A stretch of 64,000 nucleotides of DNA from Streptomyces sp. BK208 (GCF_004364245.1 NZ_SOAV01000007.1:316538-380537), one strand, 5' to 3'; shown: positions 11,464 through 20,393, counted from the first letter of the stretch. Program-made: numbers and translations. The notes: generated by a model not told the origin, from the letters alone.

Positions 11464-12570
11464 ATGTACAAGATCTTCTTCAAGCTCGTCTTCTCCCGCA
11501 TGGATCCGGAGGCGGCCCACCACCTCGCCTTCCGCTGGATCCGCCTGGCCGTCCGCGTCCCCGTGCTGCGCACCTTCGTCGCCGCCGCGCTCGCGCCCCG
11601 CCACAAGGAGCTGCGCACCGAGGCCCTGGGCCTGCGCATGCACGGCCCCTTCGGGCTCGCCGCGGGCTTCGACAAGAACGCCGTCGCGATCGACGGCATG
11701 GCGATGCTCGGCTTCGACCACGTCGAGATCGGCACGGTGACCGGGGAGCCGCAGCCCGGCAACCCCAGGAAGCGGCTGTTCCGCCTGGTGGCCGACCGGG
11801 CGCTGATCAACCGCATGGGCTTCAACAACGACGGTTCGCTGGCCGTGGCGGCGCGTCTGGCCTCCCGCAACCCCGTCTTCCGCACCGTCGTCGGCGTCAA
11901 CATCGGCAAGACGAAGGTGGTCCCGGAGGAGGAGGCGGTCGGCGACTACGTGAAGTCCGCCGAGCGCCTGGCCCCGCACGCCGACTACCTGGTCGTCAAC
12001 GTCTCCTCGCCCAACACGCCCGGCCTGCGCAACCTCCAGGCCACCGAGGCGCTGCGTCCGCTGCTCAGCGCGGTCCGCGAGGCCGCCGACCGCGCGGTGA
12101 CCGCCCGCCGGGTCCCCCTGCTGGTCAAGATCGCCCCCGACCTCGCCGACGAGGACGTGGACGCGGTCGCCGACCTGGCCGTGGAGCTGGGCCTGGACGG
12201 CATCATCGCCACCAACACCACCGTCGCGCGCGAGGGACTCGGCCTGACCTCCTCTCCCGCCCTCGTGGGGGAGACCGGCGGACTGTCCGGCGCGCCCCTC
12301 AAGGCGCGGTCCCTGGAGGTGCTGCGGCGCCTCTACGCGCGCGTGGGCGACCGCATCACCCTGGTGGGCGTCGGCGGCGTCGAGACCGCCGAGGACGCCT
12401 GGCAGCGCATCCTGGCCGGCGCCACGCTGGTCCAGGGCTACAGCGCGTTCATCTACGAGGGGCCCTTCTGGGGCCGTGCGATCCACAAGGGGCTCGCCGC
12501 GCGCCTGCGGCAGAGCCCGTACGCCACCCTCGCCGACGCGGTCGGCGCCGACGTGAGGAATCCCCGATGA
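11464..12570 (+). CDS. pyrD: Dihydroorotate dehydrogenase (quinone), class 2
   Basis: The enzyme oxidises dihydroorotate to orotate with FMN and passes electrons to menaquinone at the membrane. The 368-residue product has the N-terminal amphipathic extension of class 2 enzymes (MYKIFFKLVFSRMDPEAAHHLAF). FMN-barrel motifs follow: GLAAGFDKN, NRMGFNNDG, NVSSPNTPGLR with the catalytic serine, and the phosphate-binding VGVGGVETAEDA. The ribosome binding site GAGGGA precedes the ATG. The stop overlaps the pyrF start (ATGA). Confidence 0.97.
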   Translation: MYKIFFKLVFSRMDPEAAHHLAFRWIRLAVRVPVLRTFVAAALAPRHKELRTEALGLRMHGPFGLAAGFDKNAVAIDGMAMLGFDHVEIGTVTGEPQPGNPRKRLFRLVADRALINRMGFNNDGSLAVAARLASRNPVFRTVVGVNIGKTKVVPEEEAVGDYVKSAERLAPHADYLVVNVSSPNTPGLRNLQATEALRPLLSAVREAADRAVTARRVPLLVKIAPDLADEDVDAVADLAVELGLDGIIATNTTVAREGLGLTSSPALVGETGGLSGAPLKARSLEVLRRLYARVGDRITLVGVGGVETAEDAWQRILAGATLVQGYSAFIYEGPFWGRAIHKGLAARLRQSPYATLADAVGADVRNPR

Positions 12571-13421
12571 CCAGCATGTCGGCACTCGAGCCCTTCGGTG
12601 CCCGGCTGCGCCGCGCGATGGACGAGCGCGGTCCCCTGTGCGTCGGCATCGACCCGCACGCCTCCCTGCTCGCCGAGTGGGGCCTGAACGACGACGTGGC
12701 CGGCCTCGAGCGCTTCAGCCGCACCGTCGTGGAGGCGGTGGCCGACCGGGTGGCCGTGCTCAAGCCGCAGAGCGCCTTCTTCGAGCGGTTCGGCTCGCGC
12801 GGCGTCGCCGTGCTGGAGAAGGCGGTGGAGGAGGCTCGGGCGGCCGGTGCGCTGGTCGTGATGGACGCCAAGCGCGGCGACATCGGCTCGACCATGGCCG
12901 CGTACGCCGAGTCGTTCCTGCGCAAGGGCGCCCCGCTGTTCTCGGACGCCCTGACCGTCTCCCCGTACCTCGGCTACGGCTCCCTGAAGCCCGCCGTCGA
13001 CCTGGCGCGCGAGAGCGGCGCGGGCCTGTTCGTACTGGCGCTGACCTCCAACCCGGAGGGCGGCGAGGTCCAGCACGCGGTGCGGGACGGCGGACGGAAC
13101 GTCGGCGCGACGATGCTGGCCCATCTGGCCGCCGAGAACGCGGGGGAGGAGCCGCTGGGCTCCTTCGGCGCGGTGGTCGGTGCCACGCTCGGGGACCTGT
13201 CCGCGTACGACCTGGCCATCAACGGTCCGCTGCTGGCCCCCGGCATCGGCGCCCAGGGCGCCACGCCCGCGGACCTGCCGCGCGTGTTCGGGGCCGCGGC
13301 GGGCAACGTGGTGCCGAGCGCCAGCCGGGGTGTGCTTCGTCACGGTCCCGATGTGGGCGCTTTGCGGAGGGCCGCCGACCGTTTCGCGGCGGAGATCCGG
13401 ACCGCGGTCACGACGCCCTGA
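12567..13421 (+). CDS. pyrF: Orotidine 5'-phosphate decarboxylase (type 2)
   Basis: This makes UMP from OMP, the last step of the pathway. The 284-residue product belongs to the longer type 2 family. Its active-site segment is MDAKRGDIGSTM, with the catalytic Asp-Lys-Asp arrangement. CVGIDPHASLL is near the N terminus and VPSASRGVL near the C terminus. The ATG at 12567 overlaps the pyrD stop; a second ATG 9 bases downstream is possible. It is the last gene of the pyr operon. Confidence 0.96.
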   Translation: MTSMSALEPFGARLRRAMDERGPLCVGIDPHASLLAEWGLNDDVAGLERFSRTVVEAVADRVAVLKPQSAFFERFGSRGVAVLEKAVEEARAAGALVVMDAKRGDIGSTMAAYAESFLRKGAPLFSDALTVSPYLGYGSLKPAVDLARESGAGLFVLALTSNPEGGEVQHAVRDGGRNVGATMLAHLAAENAGEEPLGSFGAVVGATLGDLSAYDLAINGPLLAPGIGAQGATPADLPRVFGAAAGNVVPSASRGVLRHGPDVGALRRAADRFAAEIRTAVTTP

Positions 13422-13644
13422 CTCTGGATACATCCTCAAATCAGAGGGAATATGTCCTAAATGTCCGGCCTGACGGAGGCTGACCAGGACTTTTCCGCTG
13501 TTCTCGCTGACTCTGGCGGACTTGACCGCTAGTCTCCGTCGAGAGTCAACGGGCAAGCGTGTTGCTCGCGGCTCACCAGGTGAGGGGCGACTAGGTTCCT
13601 CACCGGTCCGTATCCGACAGTTCGACATCCGAGGTGACGTAGGC
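13422..13644 (+). promoter_or_regulatory. Long upstream region of the sIHF gene
   Basis: This 223-base stretch holds no gene. It is less GC-rich than its surroundings near 13430-13470. TTGACC at 13521-13526 could serve as a -35 element. A stem GGTGAGG/CCTCACC (13579-13585 with 13598-13604) lies in the likely mRNA leader. The exact promoter cannot be placed by eye. Confidence 0.4.
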
Positions 13645-13968
13645 GTGGCTCTTCCGCCCCTTACCCCTGAACAGCGCGCAGCCGCGCTCGAAAAGGCCGC
13701 CGCGGCTCGCCGGGAGCGGGCCGAGGTCAAGAATCGACTCAAGCACTCCGGCGCCTCCCTCCACGAGGTCATCAAGCAGGGTCAGGAGAACGACGTCATC
13801 GGCAAGATGAAGGTCTCCGCCCTCCTCGAGTCCCTGCCGGGCGTGGGCAAGGTCCGCGCCAAGCAGATCATGGAGCGACTGGGTATCTCCGAGAGCCGCC
13901 GCGTGCGCGGTCTCGGGTCCAACCAGATCGCGTCCCTGGAGCGAGAGTTCGGCAGCACCGGCAGCTGA
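13645..13968 (+). CDS. sihF: Actinobacterial integration host factor sIHF (nucleoid protein)
   Basis: This is a 107-residue basic nucleoid-associated protein of the mIHF/sIHF family, unrelated in fold to E. coli IHF. It binds and bends DNA and affects condensation and antibiotic production in Streptomyces. The sequence begins VALPPLTPEQRAAALEKA, with a long N-terminal helix. It continues with a helix-two-turn-helix region around residues 55-80 (LESLPGVGKVRAKQIMERL) and ends GLGSNQIASLEREF. The GTG at 13645 gives the known protein length. Location between pyrF and gmk is typical for actinobacteria. Confidence 0.94.
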   Translation: MALPPLTPEQRAAALEKAAAARRERAEVKNRLKHSGASLHEVIKQGQENDVIGKMKVSALLESLPGVGKVRAKQIMERLGISESRRVRGLGSNQIASLEREFGSTGS

Positions 13969-14005
13969 GTCCGGACCACTCCGGGATTGCTGGAATAATC
14001 GCCGT

Positions 14006-14599
14006 ATGGCTGCAACACCCTGGGGGACGTCCCCCGTACCCCCGGACGCACGTCCGCGGCTGACCGTGCTCTCCGGCCCCTCCGGGGTCGGCAAGAGCAC
14101 GGTCGTCGCCCATATGCGCAAGGCGCACCCCGAGGTATGGCTGTCGGTCTCGGCGACGACGCGCAAGCCCCGCCCCGGAGAGCAGCACGGTGTCCACTAC
14201 TTCTTCGTGAGCGACGAGGAGATGGACAAGCTGATCGCCAACGGTGAGCTGCTGGAGTGGGCCGAGTTCGCCGGCAACCGCTACGGCACGCCGCGCACGG
14301 CGGTGCTGGAGCGCCTGGAGGCCGGTGAGCCGGTCCTCCTGGAGATCGACCTCCAGGGAGCACGGCAGGTCCGCGCCTCCATGCCCGAATCCCGGCTGGT
14401 GTTCCTGGCCCCGCCCTCCTGGGACGAGCTGGTGCGCAGGCTCACCGGCCGGGGCACCGAACCGCCGGAGGTCATCGAGCGCCGCCTCGCCGCGGCCAAG
14501 GTGGAGCTGGCGGCCGAGCCGGAGTTCGACCAGACCCTGGTGAACACCTCCGTCGAGGACGTGGCGCGCGAGCTGCTAGCCTTGACGAACGTCGTGTGA
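14006..14599 (+). CDS. gmk: Guanylate kinase
   Basis: It phosphorylates GMP to GDP with ATP. The 197-residue product has the P-loop LSGPSGVGKST (residues about 23-33) and SVSATTRKPRPGE for GMP binding. HYFFVSDEEM, LEWAEFAGNRYGTP and LEIDLQGARQVR are also present. The N terminus carries a short proline-rich extension of about 18 residues before the P-loop, common in Streptomyces. The ATG follows the sIHF stop by 37 bases, so the two may share a transcript. rpoZ follows on the same strand. Confidence 0.97.
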   Translation: MAATPWGTSPVPPDARPRLTVLSGPSGVGKSTVVAHMRKAHPEVWLSVSATTRKPRPGEQHGVHYFFVSDEEMDKLIANGELLEWAEFAGNRYGTPRTAVLERLEAGEPVLLEIDLQGARQVRASMPESRLVFLAPPSWDELVRRLTGRGTEPPEVIERRLAAAKVELAAEPEFDQTLVNTSVEDVARELLALTNVV

Positions 14600-14661
14600 T
14601 CGTCACTGTTCGTCCTGCGATCGTCCCGACTGAATCTTTCCCATCCATCGGAAGGTAGAGC

Positions 14662-14934
14662 GTGTCCTCTTCCATCTCCGCGCCCGAGGGCATCATCAAC
14701 CCGCCGATCGACGAGCTCCTCGAGGCCACGGACTCGAAGTACAGCCTCGTGATCTACGCGGCCAAGCGGGCCCGCCAGATCAACGCGTACTACTCGCAGC
14801 TCGGTGAGGGCCTCCTCGAGTACGTCGGTCCGCTCGTCGACACCCACGTTCACGAGAAGCCGCTCTCGATCGCCCTGCGCGAGATCAACGCGGGGCTGCT
14901 GACCTCCGAGGCCATCGAGGGCCCGGCGCAGTAA
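14662..14934 (+). CDS. rpoZ: RNA polymerase omega subunit
   Basis: Omega helps fold and assemble the beta-prime subunit. The 90-residue product (VSSSISAPEGIINPPIDELLEATDSKYSL) contains the family core YAAKRARQINAYYSQL. A GTG start preceded by GGAAGG is used. It sits 62 bases after gmk, the normal gmk-rpoZ-coaBC order in actinobacteria. A hairpin terminator follows the stop. Confidence 0.97.
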   Translation: MSSSISAPEGIINPPIDELLEATDSKYSLVIYAAKRARQINAYYSQLGEGLLEYVGPLVDTHVHEKPLSIALREINAGLLTSEAIEGPAQ

Positions 14935-14980
14935 CACCAGCAGCATCGGCGGTAGTATCTTCAGCCTTACGCTGACTTAT

Positions 14981-15015
14981 CCACAGGCCCGGCAGCCCGA
15001 CTGTCGGGCCTGTGG
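14981..15015 (+). terminator. Terminator between rpoZ and coaBC
   Basis: The arms CCACAGGCCCG (14981-14991) and CGGGCCTGTGG (15005-15015) form an 11-bp perfect stem with a 13-base loop, 47 bases after the rpoZ stop. A TAGTAT hexamer just upstream (14952-14957) could be a -10 for coaBC, in which case the hairpin would lie in that leader. Confidence 0.75.
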
Positions 15016-15070
15016 TGTGTGATGGGACGTGCGCGCACTCCGAGCGCGTCATCCGAGCCGGGGAGAGACG

Positions 15071-16273
15071 GTGGACAAGCCCGAGGTCGTTCTGGGGGTC
15101 AGTGGCGGCATCGCCGCGTACAAGGCCTGTGAGCTGCTGCGCAGATTCACCGAGTCGGGACACGAGGTCCGCGTCGTCCCCACCGCGTCCGCGCTGCACT
15201 TCGTGGGCGCCGCCACCTGGTCCGCCCTGTCCGGCAACCCCGTGTCGACGGAGGTCTGGGCCGACGTCCACGAGGTCCCGCACGTCCGGATCGGCCAGCA
15301 CGCCGACCTGGTCGTCGTCGCTCCGGCCACCGCCGACATGCTCGCCAAGGCGGCTCACGGCCTGGCCGACGACCTGCTCACCAACACCCTGCTCACGGCC
15401 CGCTGCCCGGTCGTCTTCGCCCCGGCGATGCACACCGAGATGTGGGAGCACCCGGCCACCCAGGAGAACGTGGCGACGCTGCGCCGCCGCGGCGCCGTCG
15501 TGATCGAACCGGCCGTCGGCCGCCTCACCGGCGTCGACACCGGCAAGGGCCGGCTGCCCGACCCGGGCGAGATCTTCGAGGTCTGCCGCCGGGTCCTCGC
15601 CCGCGGGGTGCGCGAGCCCGACCTCACCGGGCGGCACGTCGTCGTCAGTGCCGGCGGCACCCGGGAGCCCCTGGACCCGGTCCGCTTCCTCGGCAACCGG
15701 TCCTCCGGCAAGCAGGGCTACGCCCTCGCCCGCACCGCTGCCGCCCGCGGCGCCCGCGTCACGCTGGTCGCGGCGAACGCGGCCATGCCCGACCCGGCCG
15801 GTGTGGACGTGGTGCCGGTCGGCACGGCGGTGGAGCTGCGCGAGGCGATGTTGCGCGCCGCGGCGGACGCCGACGCCGTCGTCATGGCCGCGGCGGTGGC
15901 CGACTTCCGGCCGGCGACGTATGCCACCGGGAAGATCAAGAAGCGGGACGGCCAGGAGCCCGCGCCGATCGCCCTGGTGCGTAATCCGGACATCCTCGCG
16001 GAGATCTCCGGGACCCGGGCCCGCTCCGGACAGGTGATCGTCGGCTTCGCCGCCGAGACCGACGACGTCCTGGCCAACGGACGGGCCAAGCTGAAACGGA
16101 AGGGCTGCGACCTCCTCGTGGTGAACGAGGTGGGGGAGCGCAAGACCTTCGGTTCCGAGGAGAACGAGGCGGTGGTCCTGGGCGCCGACGGCAGCGAGAT
16201 GCCGGTCGCCCGCGGCCCGAAGGAAGCTCTGGCCGACACCGTCTGGGACCTCGTCGTCCGTCGTCTGGAGTGA
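15071..16273 (+). CDS. coaBC: Bifunctional phosphopantothenoylcysteine decarboxylase / phosphopantothenate-cysteine ligase
   Basis: This is the two-step CoA biosynthesis enzyme. The 400-residue product has an N-terminal FMN-dependent CoaC domain (about 1-180). It begins with GVSGGIAAYKACELLR and has the substrate clamp motif APAMHTEMWEHPATQENV. The C-terminal CoaB domain (about 190-400) opens with SAGGTREPLDPVRFLGNRSSGKQG and includes the lysine-containing KIKK segment. The GTG at 15071 is selected because GGGAGAGACG precedes it and the protein then starts directly with the flavodoxin-like strand. Confidence 0.96.
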   Translation: MDKPEVVLGVSGGIAAYKACELLRRFTESGHEVRVVPTASALHFVGAATWSALSGNPVSTEVWADVHEVPHVRIGQHADLVVVAPATADMLAKAAHGLADDLLTNTLLTARCPVVFAPAMHTEMWEHPATQENVATLRRRGAVVIEPAVGRLTGVDTGKGRLPDPGEIFEVCRRVLARGVREPDLTGRHVVVSAGGTREPLDPVRFLGNRSSGKQGYALARTAAARGARVTLVAANAAMPDPAGVDVVPVGTAVELREAMLRAAADADAVVMAAAVADFRPATYATGKIKKRDGQEPAPIALVRNPDILAEISGTRARSGQVIVGFAAETDDVLANGRAKLKRKGCDLLVVNEVGERKTFGSEENEAVVLGADGSEMPVARGPKEALADTVWDLVVRRLE

Positions 16274-16308
16274 ATGACCCATTTGCTCGAAGACGCTCCG
16301 AAGACGGC

Positions 16309-16360
16309 GCATTCCAGCGTGGCGCCCCTGGCCAAGGGGGCTTCCTTCTGGGCAGAATGC
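16309..16360 (+). other. Extended hairpin between coaBC and metK
   Basis: The outer arms GCATTC (16309-16314) and GAATGC (16355-16360) enclose a second stem built on CCCCT-GGCCA-AGGGG. It may end the coaBC transcript. A candidate -10 TAAACT lies at 16426-16431, downstream of the hairpin, so the hairpin is probably not in the metK leader unless another promoter exists upstream. The 239-base gap holds no gene. Confidence 0.45.
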
Positions 16361-16512
16361 CCGTGCCGCAGGTCACAGCCCTCCCGAGAGCTGAGACAGG
16401 TGGGCCCGCGGCAGAGTGCGACCGATAAACTGTTCTCGGACGTCGCCGGGTGCAGCTCCCCGTGCCGTCCACAAATGATCAGCCAGCAGCCGCTGCAACC
16501 CCAGGGAGCGTT

Positions 16513-17721
16513 GTGTCCCGTCGCCTGTTCACCTCGGAGTCCGTGACCGAAGGTCACCCCGACAAGATCGCTGACCAGATCAGCGACACGATTCTCGACG
16601 CGCTTCTGCGTGAGGACCCGACCTCTCGGGTCGCCGTCGAAACCCTGATCACCACCGGTCTGGTGCACGTGGCCGGTGAGGTCACCACCAAGGCCTACGC
16701 GGACATCGCCAACCTGGTCCGCGGAAAGATCCTGGAGATCGGCTACGACTCCTCCAAGAAGGGCTTCGACGGCGCCTCCTGCGGCGTCTCGGTCTCCATC
16801 GGCGCGCAGTCCCCGGACATCGCCCAGGGTGTCGACACGGCGTACGAGAACCGGGTCGAGGGCGACGAGGACGAGCTGGACCGTCAGGGCGCCGGCGACC
16901 AAGGCCTGATGTTCGGCTACGCGTCCGACGAGACGCCGACGCTGATGCCGCTGCCGGTCTTCCTGGCGCACCGCCTGTCCAAGCGCCTGTCCGAGGTCCG
17001 CAAGAACGGCACCATCCCCTACCTGCGCCCGGACGGCAAGACCCAGGTCACCATCGAGTACGACGGTGACAAGGCGGTCCGCCTGGACACGGTCGTCGTC
17101 TCCTCGCAGCACGCGAGCGACATCGACCTGGAGTCGCTGCTGGCACCGGACATCAAGGAGTTCGTCGTCGAGCCGGAGCTGCGGGCGCTCCTGGAGGACG
17201 GCATCAAGATCGACACGGAGAACTACCGCCTCCTGGTCAACCCGACCGGCCGCTTCGAGATCGGCGGTCCGATGGGCGACGCCGGCCTGACCGGCCGCAA
17301 GATCATCATCGACACGTACGGCGGCATGGCCCGCCACGGCGGCGGCGCCTTCTCCGGCAAGGACCCGTCGAAGGTCGACCGTTCCGCGGCGTACGCGATG
17401 CGCTGGGTCGCCAAGAACGTCGTGGCCGCCGGCCTCGCCGCCCGCTGCGAGGTCCAGGTCGCCTACGCGATCGGCAAGGCCGAGCCGGTCGGTCTGTTCG
17501 TGGAGACCTTCGGCACCGCCAAGGTCGACGCCGAGAAGATCGAGAAGGCGATCGACGAGGTCTTCGACCTTCGCCCGGCCGCCATCATCCGCGACCTCGA
17601 CCTGCTCCGCCCGATCTACGCCCAGACCGCGGCGTACGGTCACTTCGGCCGTGAGCTGCCCGACTTCACCTGGGAGCGCACGGACCGCGTGGACGCGCTG
17701 CGCGAGGCCGCGGGCCTGTAG
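16513..17721 (+). CDS. metK: S-adenosylmethionine synthetase
   Basis: MetK makes SAM from methionine and ATP. The 402-residue product starts VSRRLFTSESVTEGHPDKIADQ. It carries the GAGDQGLMFGYA hexapeptide region, the P-loop-like GGGAFSGKDPSKVDRSAAY, and the C-terminal FGRELPDFTWE. The GTG at 16513 follows CAGGGAG by a normal distance and gives the standard length. Over-supply of SAM is known to affect antibiotic production in Streptomyces, but nothing here points to special regulation apart from the upstream hairpin. A strong terminator follows. Confidence 0.98.
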   Translation: MSRRLFTSESVTEGHPDKIADQISDTILDALLREDPTSRVAVETLITTGLVHVAGEVTTKAYADIANLVRGKILEIGYDSSKKGFDGASCGVSVSIGAQSPDIAQGVDTAYENRVEGDEDELDRQGAGDQGLMFGYASDETPTLMPLPVFLAHRLSKRLSEVRKNGTIPYLRPDGKTQVTIEYDGDKAVRLDTVVVSSQHASDIDLESLLAPDIKEFVVEPELRALLEDGIKIDTENYRLLVNPTGRFEIGGPMGDAGLTGRKIIIDTYGGMARHGGGAFSGKDPSKVDRSAAYAMRWVAKNVVAAGLAARCEVQVAYAIGKAEPVGLFVETFGTAKVDAEKIEKAIDEVFDLRPAAIIRDLDLLRPIYAQTAAYGHFGRELPDFTWERTDRVDALREAAGL

Positions 17722-17757
17722 GCACGGCTCCGGGCGCAGGCGCGCCCGGCGGCACAT

Positions 17758-17798
17758 GAAGAGGCCCGGTGCCCCCGACGGGGGCACCGGGCCTCTTC
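17758..17798. terminator. Terminator after metK
   Basis: A 19-bp perfect stem (17758-17776 with 17780-17798) closes a 3-base loop GAC. It lies 36 bases after the metK stop and before priA on the same strand. Confidence 0.9.
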
Positions 17799-17850
17799 GC
17801 ACGCTCCGGACCCCGTCCGCGCTGTCAGTGGTCTTTGCGAGAATGCAGGC

Positions 17851-20001
17851 GTGAGCAGCGAGGACGGACCGGAGCAGGGCGGCGCGCAGGACGCGCCGCC
17901 CGAGCAGCTCGCGCTCATTCGGGAGACCGTGCGCGCGGCGAAGACCCCGCGAGCGAAGCCGCGCACCTGGCGCGGCGCCGCGCTCGCCAAGGAGCTGCCG
18001 GTCGCCCGGGTCCTCGTCGACAAGGGCGTGCTCCACCTCGACCGGTACTTCGACTACGCCGTGCCCGAGGAGCTGGACGACGAGGCCCGGCCCGGCGTGC
18101 GGGTGCGGGTGCGCTTCGGGGCCGGGCGGCACCGGGTGCGGGACGGGCGGCGCGAAGGCGGCGGGCTCATCGACGGCTTCCTGGTCGAGCGGCTCGCCGA
18201 ATCCGACTACGCGGGGCCCCTGGCCGCCCTGGCCCAGGTCGTCTCGCCCGAGCGGATCCTCGACGAGGAGCTGCTCGGCCTCGTCCGTGCGGTCGCCGAC
18301 CGGTACGCGGGCAGCGTCGCCGACGTCCTCCAGCTCGCCGTACCCCCGCGCAACGCGCGCGCCGAGAAGCGGGCCTCGCCCGAACCGCTGCCCGCACCCC
18401 CCGCGCCCGAGCCGGGGACGTGGGCGCGCTACGAGCAGGGGCCCGCGTTCGTGGCGGCGCTCGCGGCGGGAGGCGCGCCGCGCGCGGTGTGGAACGCGTT
18501 GCCGGGCCCGCAGTGGGCGGAGGAGCTGGCCCGGGCCGTGGCGGCGACGCTGGCCTCCGGCCGGGGCGCCCTGGCCGTCCTGCCGGACGGGCGGGCCGTG
18601 GCCCGTGCCGACGCCGCGCTCACCGCCCTCCTCGGCGAGGGCCGGCACGCGGTGCTCACCGCCGACGCCGGCCCCGAGAAGCGGTACGCGCAGTGGCTCG
18701 CGGTGCGCCGCGGTGCCGTACGGGCCGTGATCGGGACCAGGGCCGCCATGTTCGCGCCGGTGCGGGACCTCGGCCTGGTCGCCCTGTGGGACGACGGCGA
18801 CGACAGCCACAGCGAGCCGCACGCCCCGCAGCCGCACGCCCGCGAGGTGCTGCTGCTGCGGGCCGCCCAGGACCGGTGCGCCTTCCTGCTGGGCGGCTGG
18901 AGCTGCACCGTGGAGGCGGCCCAGCTCGTGGAGACCGGCTGGGCCCGGCCCCTGGTCGCGGCGCGCGAGCAGGTACGGGCCGCCGCGCCCCTGGTGCGGA
19001 CCGTCGGGGACCAGGACCTGGCCCGGGACGAGGCCGCCCGCGCCGCGCGCCTGCCGACCCTCGCCTGGCAGGCCGTCAGGGAAGGGCTGCGGCTCGGGCC
19101 GGTGCTCGTCCAGGTGCCCCGGCGCGGCTACGTGCCCCGCATGGCCTGCGCTGCGTGCCGGACGCCCGCGCGGTGCCGGCACTGCTCGGGCCCGCTGGAG
19201 GGGCAGCAGTCGTCCTCCGCCCTGCGGTGCGGCTGGTGCGGGCGCGAGGAGGCCGCCTGGCACTGCCCGGAGTGCGGGGCGTTCCGGCTGCGCGCGCAGG
19301 TCGTGGGCGCCCGCCGCACCGCGGAGGAACTGGGGCGGGCCTTCCCGGCCGTGCCGGTGCGCACGTCCGGGCGCGAGCACGTGCTGGACACCGTGTCCGA
19401 GGCTCCCGCGCTGGTCGTGAGCACCCCGGGGGCCGAACCGGTCGCCGAGGGCGGTTATGCGGCGGCGTTGCTGCTCGACGGGTGGGCGATGCTCGGCCGG
19501 CCCGATCTGCGCGCCGGTGAGGACGCGCTGCGCCGCTGGATGGCCGCCGCCGCCCTGGTGCGCCCGCAGAGCGCCGGGGGCACCGTCGTCGCGGTCGCCG
19601 AGCCGACGCTGCGGCCGGTGCAGGCGCTGGTGCGCTGGGACCCGGTCGGACACGCGCTGCGGGAGCTGGCCGAACGGGCCGAGCTGGGTTTTCCGCCGGT
19701 GTCGCGGATGGCGGCCGTGTCCGGACCTCCGGAAGCGGTGACCGGCTTCCTGGGCGCCGTCGAGCTGCCGGCCGAAGCGGAGGTGCTCGGTCCGGTGCCC
19801 TTGCCCGTCACGGCGGCGGGACGGCCGCGCCGGGTGGGGGCGCCTCCCCCCGGCGAGCACTGGGAGCGGGCGCTGATCCGGGTCCCGCCGGGGCGCGGGG
19901 CCGCACTCGCCGGTGCGCTGAAGGCCGCCCAGGCGGCGCGGACGGCCCGCGGGAGCGACACGGCGGTGTGGGTGCGGATCGATCCGCCCGACATCGGCTG
20001 A
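17851..20001 (+). CDS. priA: PriA-type primosomal protein lacking helicase motifs
   Basis: PriA binds stalled replication forks and reloads the replisome. The 716-residue product has the N-terminal DNA-binding domain (VLVDKGVLHLDRYFDYAVP). It keeps the eight zinc-binding cysteines in the middle (CAACRTPARCRHC, CGWCGRE, CPECG). The helicase motifs are lost. The Walker A position reads GPQWAEEL instead of GxTGSGKTE, the DEEHD box is DDGDD, and the QxAGRxGR motif near the C terminus is absent. This matches the known helicase-deficient actinobacterial PriA group. It probably acts as a structural restart factor. The GTG start follows the metK terminator. Confidence 0.93.
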   Translation: MSSEDGPEQGGAQDAPPEQLALIRETVRAAKTPRAKPRTWRGAALAKELPVARVLVDKGVLHLDRYFDYAVPEELDDEARPGVRVRVRFGAGRHRVRDGRREGGGLIDGFLVERLAESDYAGPLAALAQVVSPERILDEELLGLVRAVADRYAGSVADVLQLAVPPRNARAEKRASPEPLPAPPAPEPGTWARYEQGPAFVAALAAGGAPRAVWNALPGPQWAEELARAVAATLASGRGALAVLPDGRAVARADAALTALLGEGRHAVLTADAGPEKRYAQWLAVRRGAVRAVIGTRAAMFAPVRDLGLVALWDDGDDSHSEPHAPQPHAREVLLLRAAQDRCAFLLGGWSCTVEAAQLVETGWARPLVAAREQVRAAAPLVRTVGDQDLARDEAARAARLPTLAWQAVREGLRLGPVLVQVPRRGYVPRMACAACRTPARCRHCSGPLEGQQSSSALRCGWCGREEAAWHCPECGAFRLRAQVVGARRTAEELGRAFPAVPVRTSGREHVLDTVSEAPALVVSTPGAEPVAEGGYAAALLLDGWAMLGRPDLRAGEDALRRWMAAAALVRPQSAGGTVVAVAEPTLRPVQALVRWDPVGHALRELAERAELGFPPVSRMAAVSGPPEAVTGFLGAVELPAEAEVLGPVPLPVTAAGRPRRVGAPPPGEHWERALIRVPPGRGAALAGALKAAQAARTARGSDTAVWVRIDPPDIG

Positions 20002-20393
20002 GGGGTGATCCCGCCCCGCCTCGTCGGGGGGAGGAGAGGGGAGGGAGGCCCTCCGGCTCGGAGTGGTGGGGGGCTGTGCCGGTTCTCCGGCTGAGGCTGC
20101 GCCGGTCTGCGCCGGCTGGCGGTGATCCGGTCTGCCCGGCCGGGGGCGGGCTCGCATCGGTCGACGGTGATCCGGTTTGCCCGGCTGGGGGGGGGGCGGG
20201 CTCGCACCGGCCGGCGGTTCGGCTCGGCGGGTGCACGTGCCGCGGCCCTCCGTCTCCCGGGTGGGGGAGGGCGGAGGGCCGGTGCGGAGATCGCGCTTCG
20301 GCCGGGTGCGGGGCGGTCGGTGGGACCGCTGTCGCTCGGCCGGTGTGCGGGGCAGCCGGTGGGAGGCAGGGGCTGCGCGTCGGTCGGTGCGGG
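20002..20393. other. Gene-free stretch between priA and the convergent HTH gene
   Basis: No convincing gene is present. The stretch is very G-rich on the plus strand and holds an imperfect 45-bp tandem duplication (listed separately) and purine-rich runs near 20027-20047. Open frames here have abnormal composition (Gly/Arg/Ala-rich low complexity). Confidence 0.6.
20121..20215. repeat. Tandem 45-bp duplication with a 10-G run
   Basis: Unit 1 (20121-20165) and unit 2 (20166-20215) both begin GGTGATCCGGT and share TGCCCGGC and CGGGCTCGCA. Unit 2 is 5 bases longer because its G run has grown from 5 to 10 (20187-20196). The run looks slippage-prone. Confidence 0.8.

Noticed and set aside
16274..16512. 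SAM riboswitch upstream of metK
   Set aside because: None of the known S-box or SAM-II core segments could be recognised; only generic hairpins are visible.
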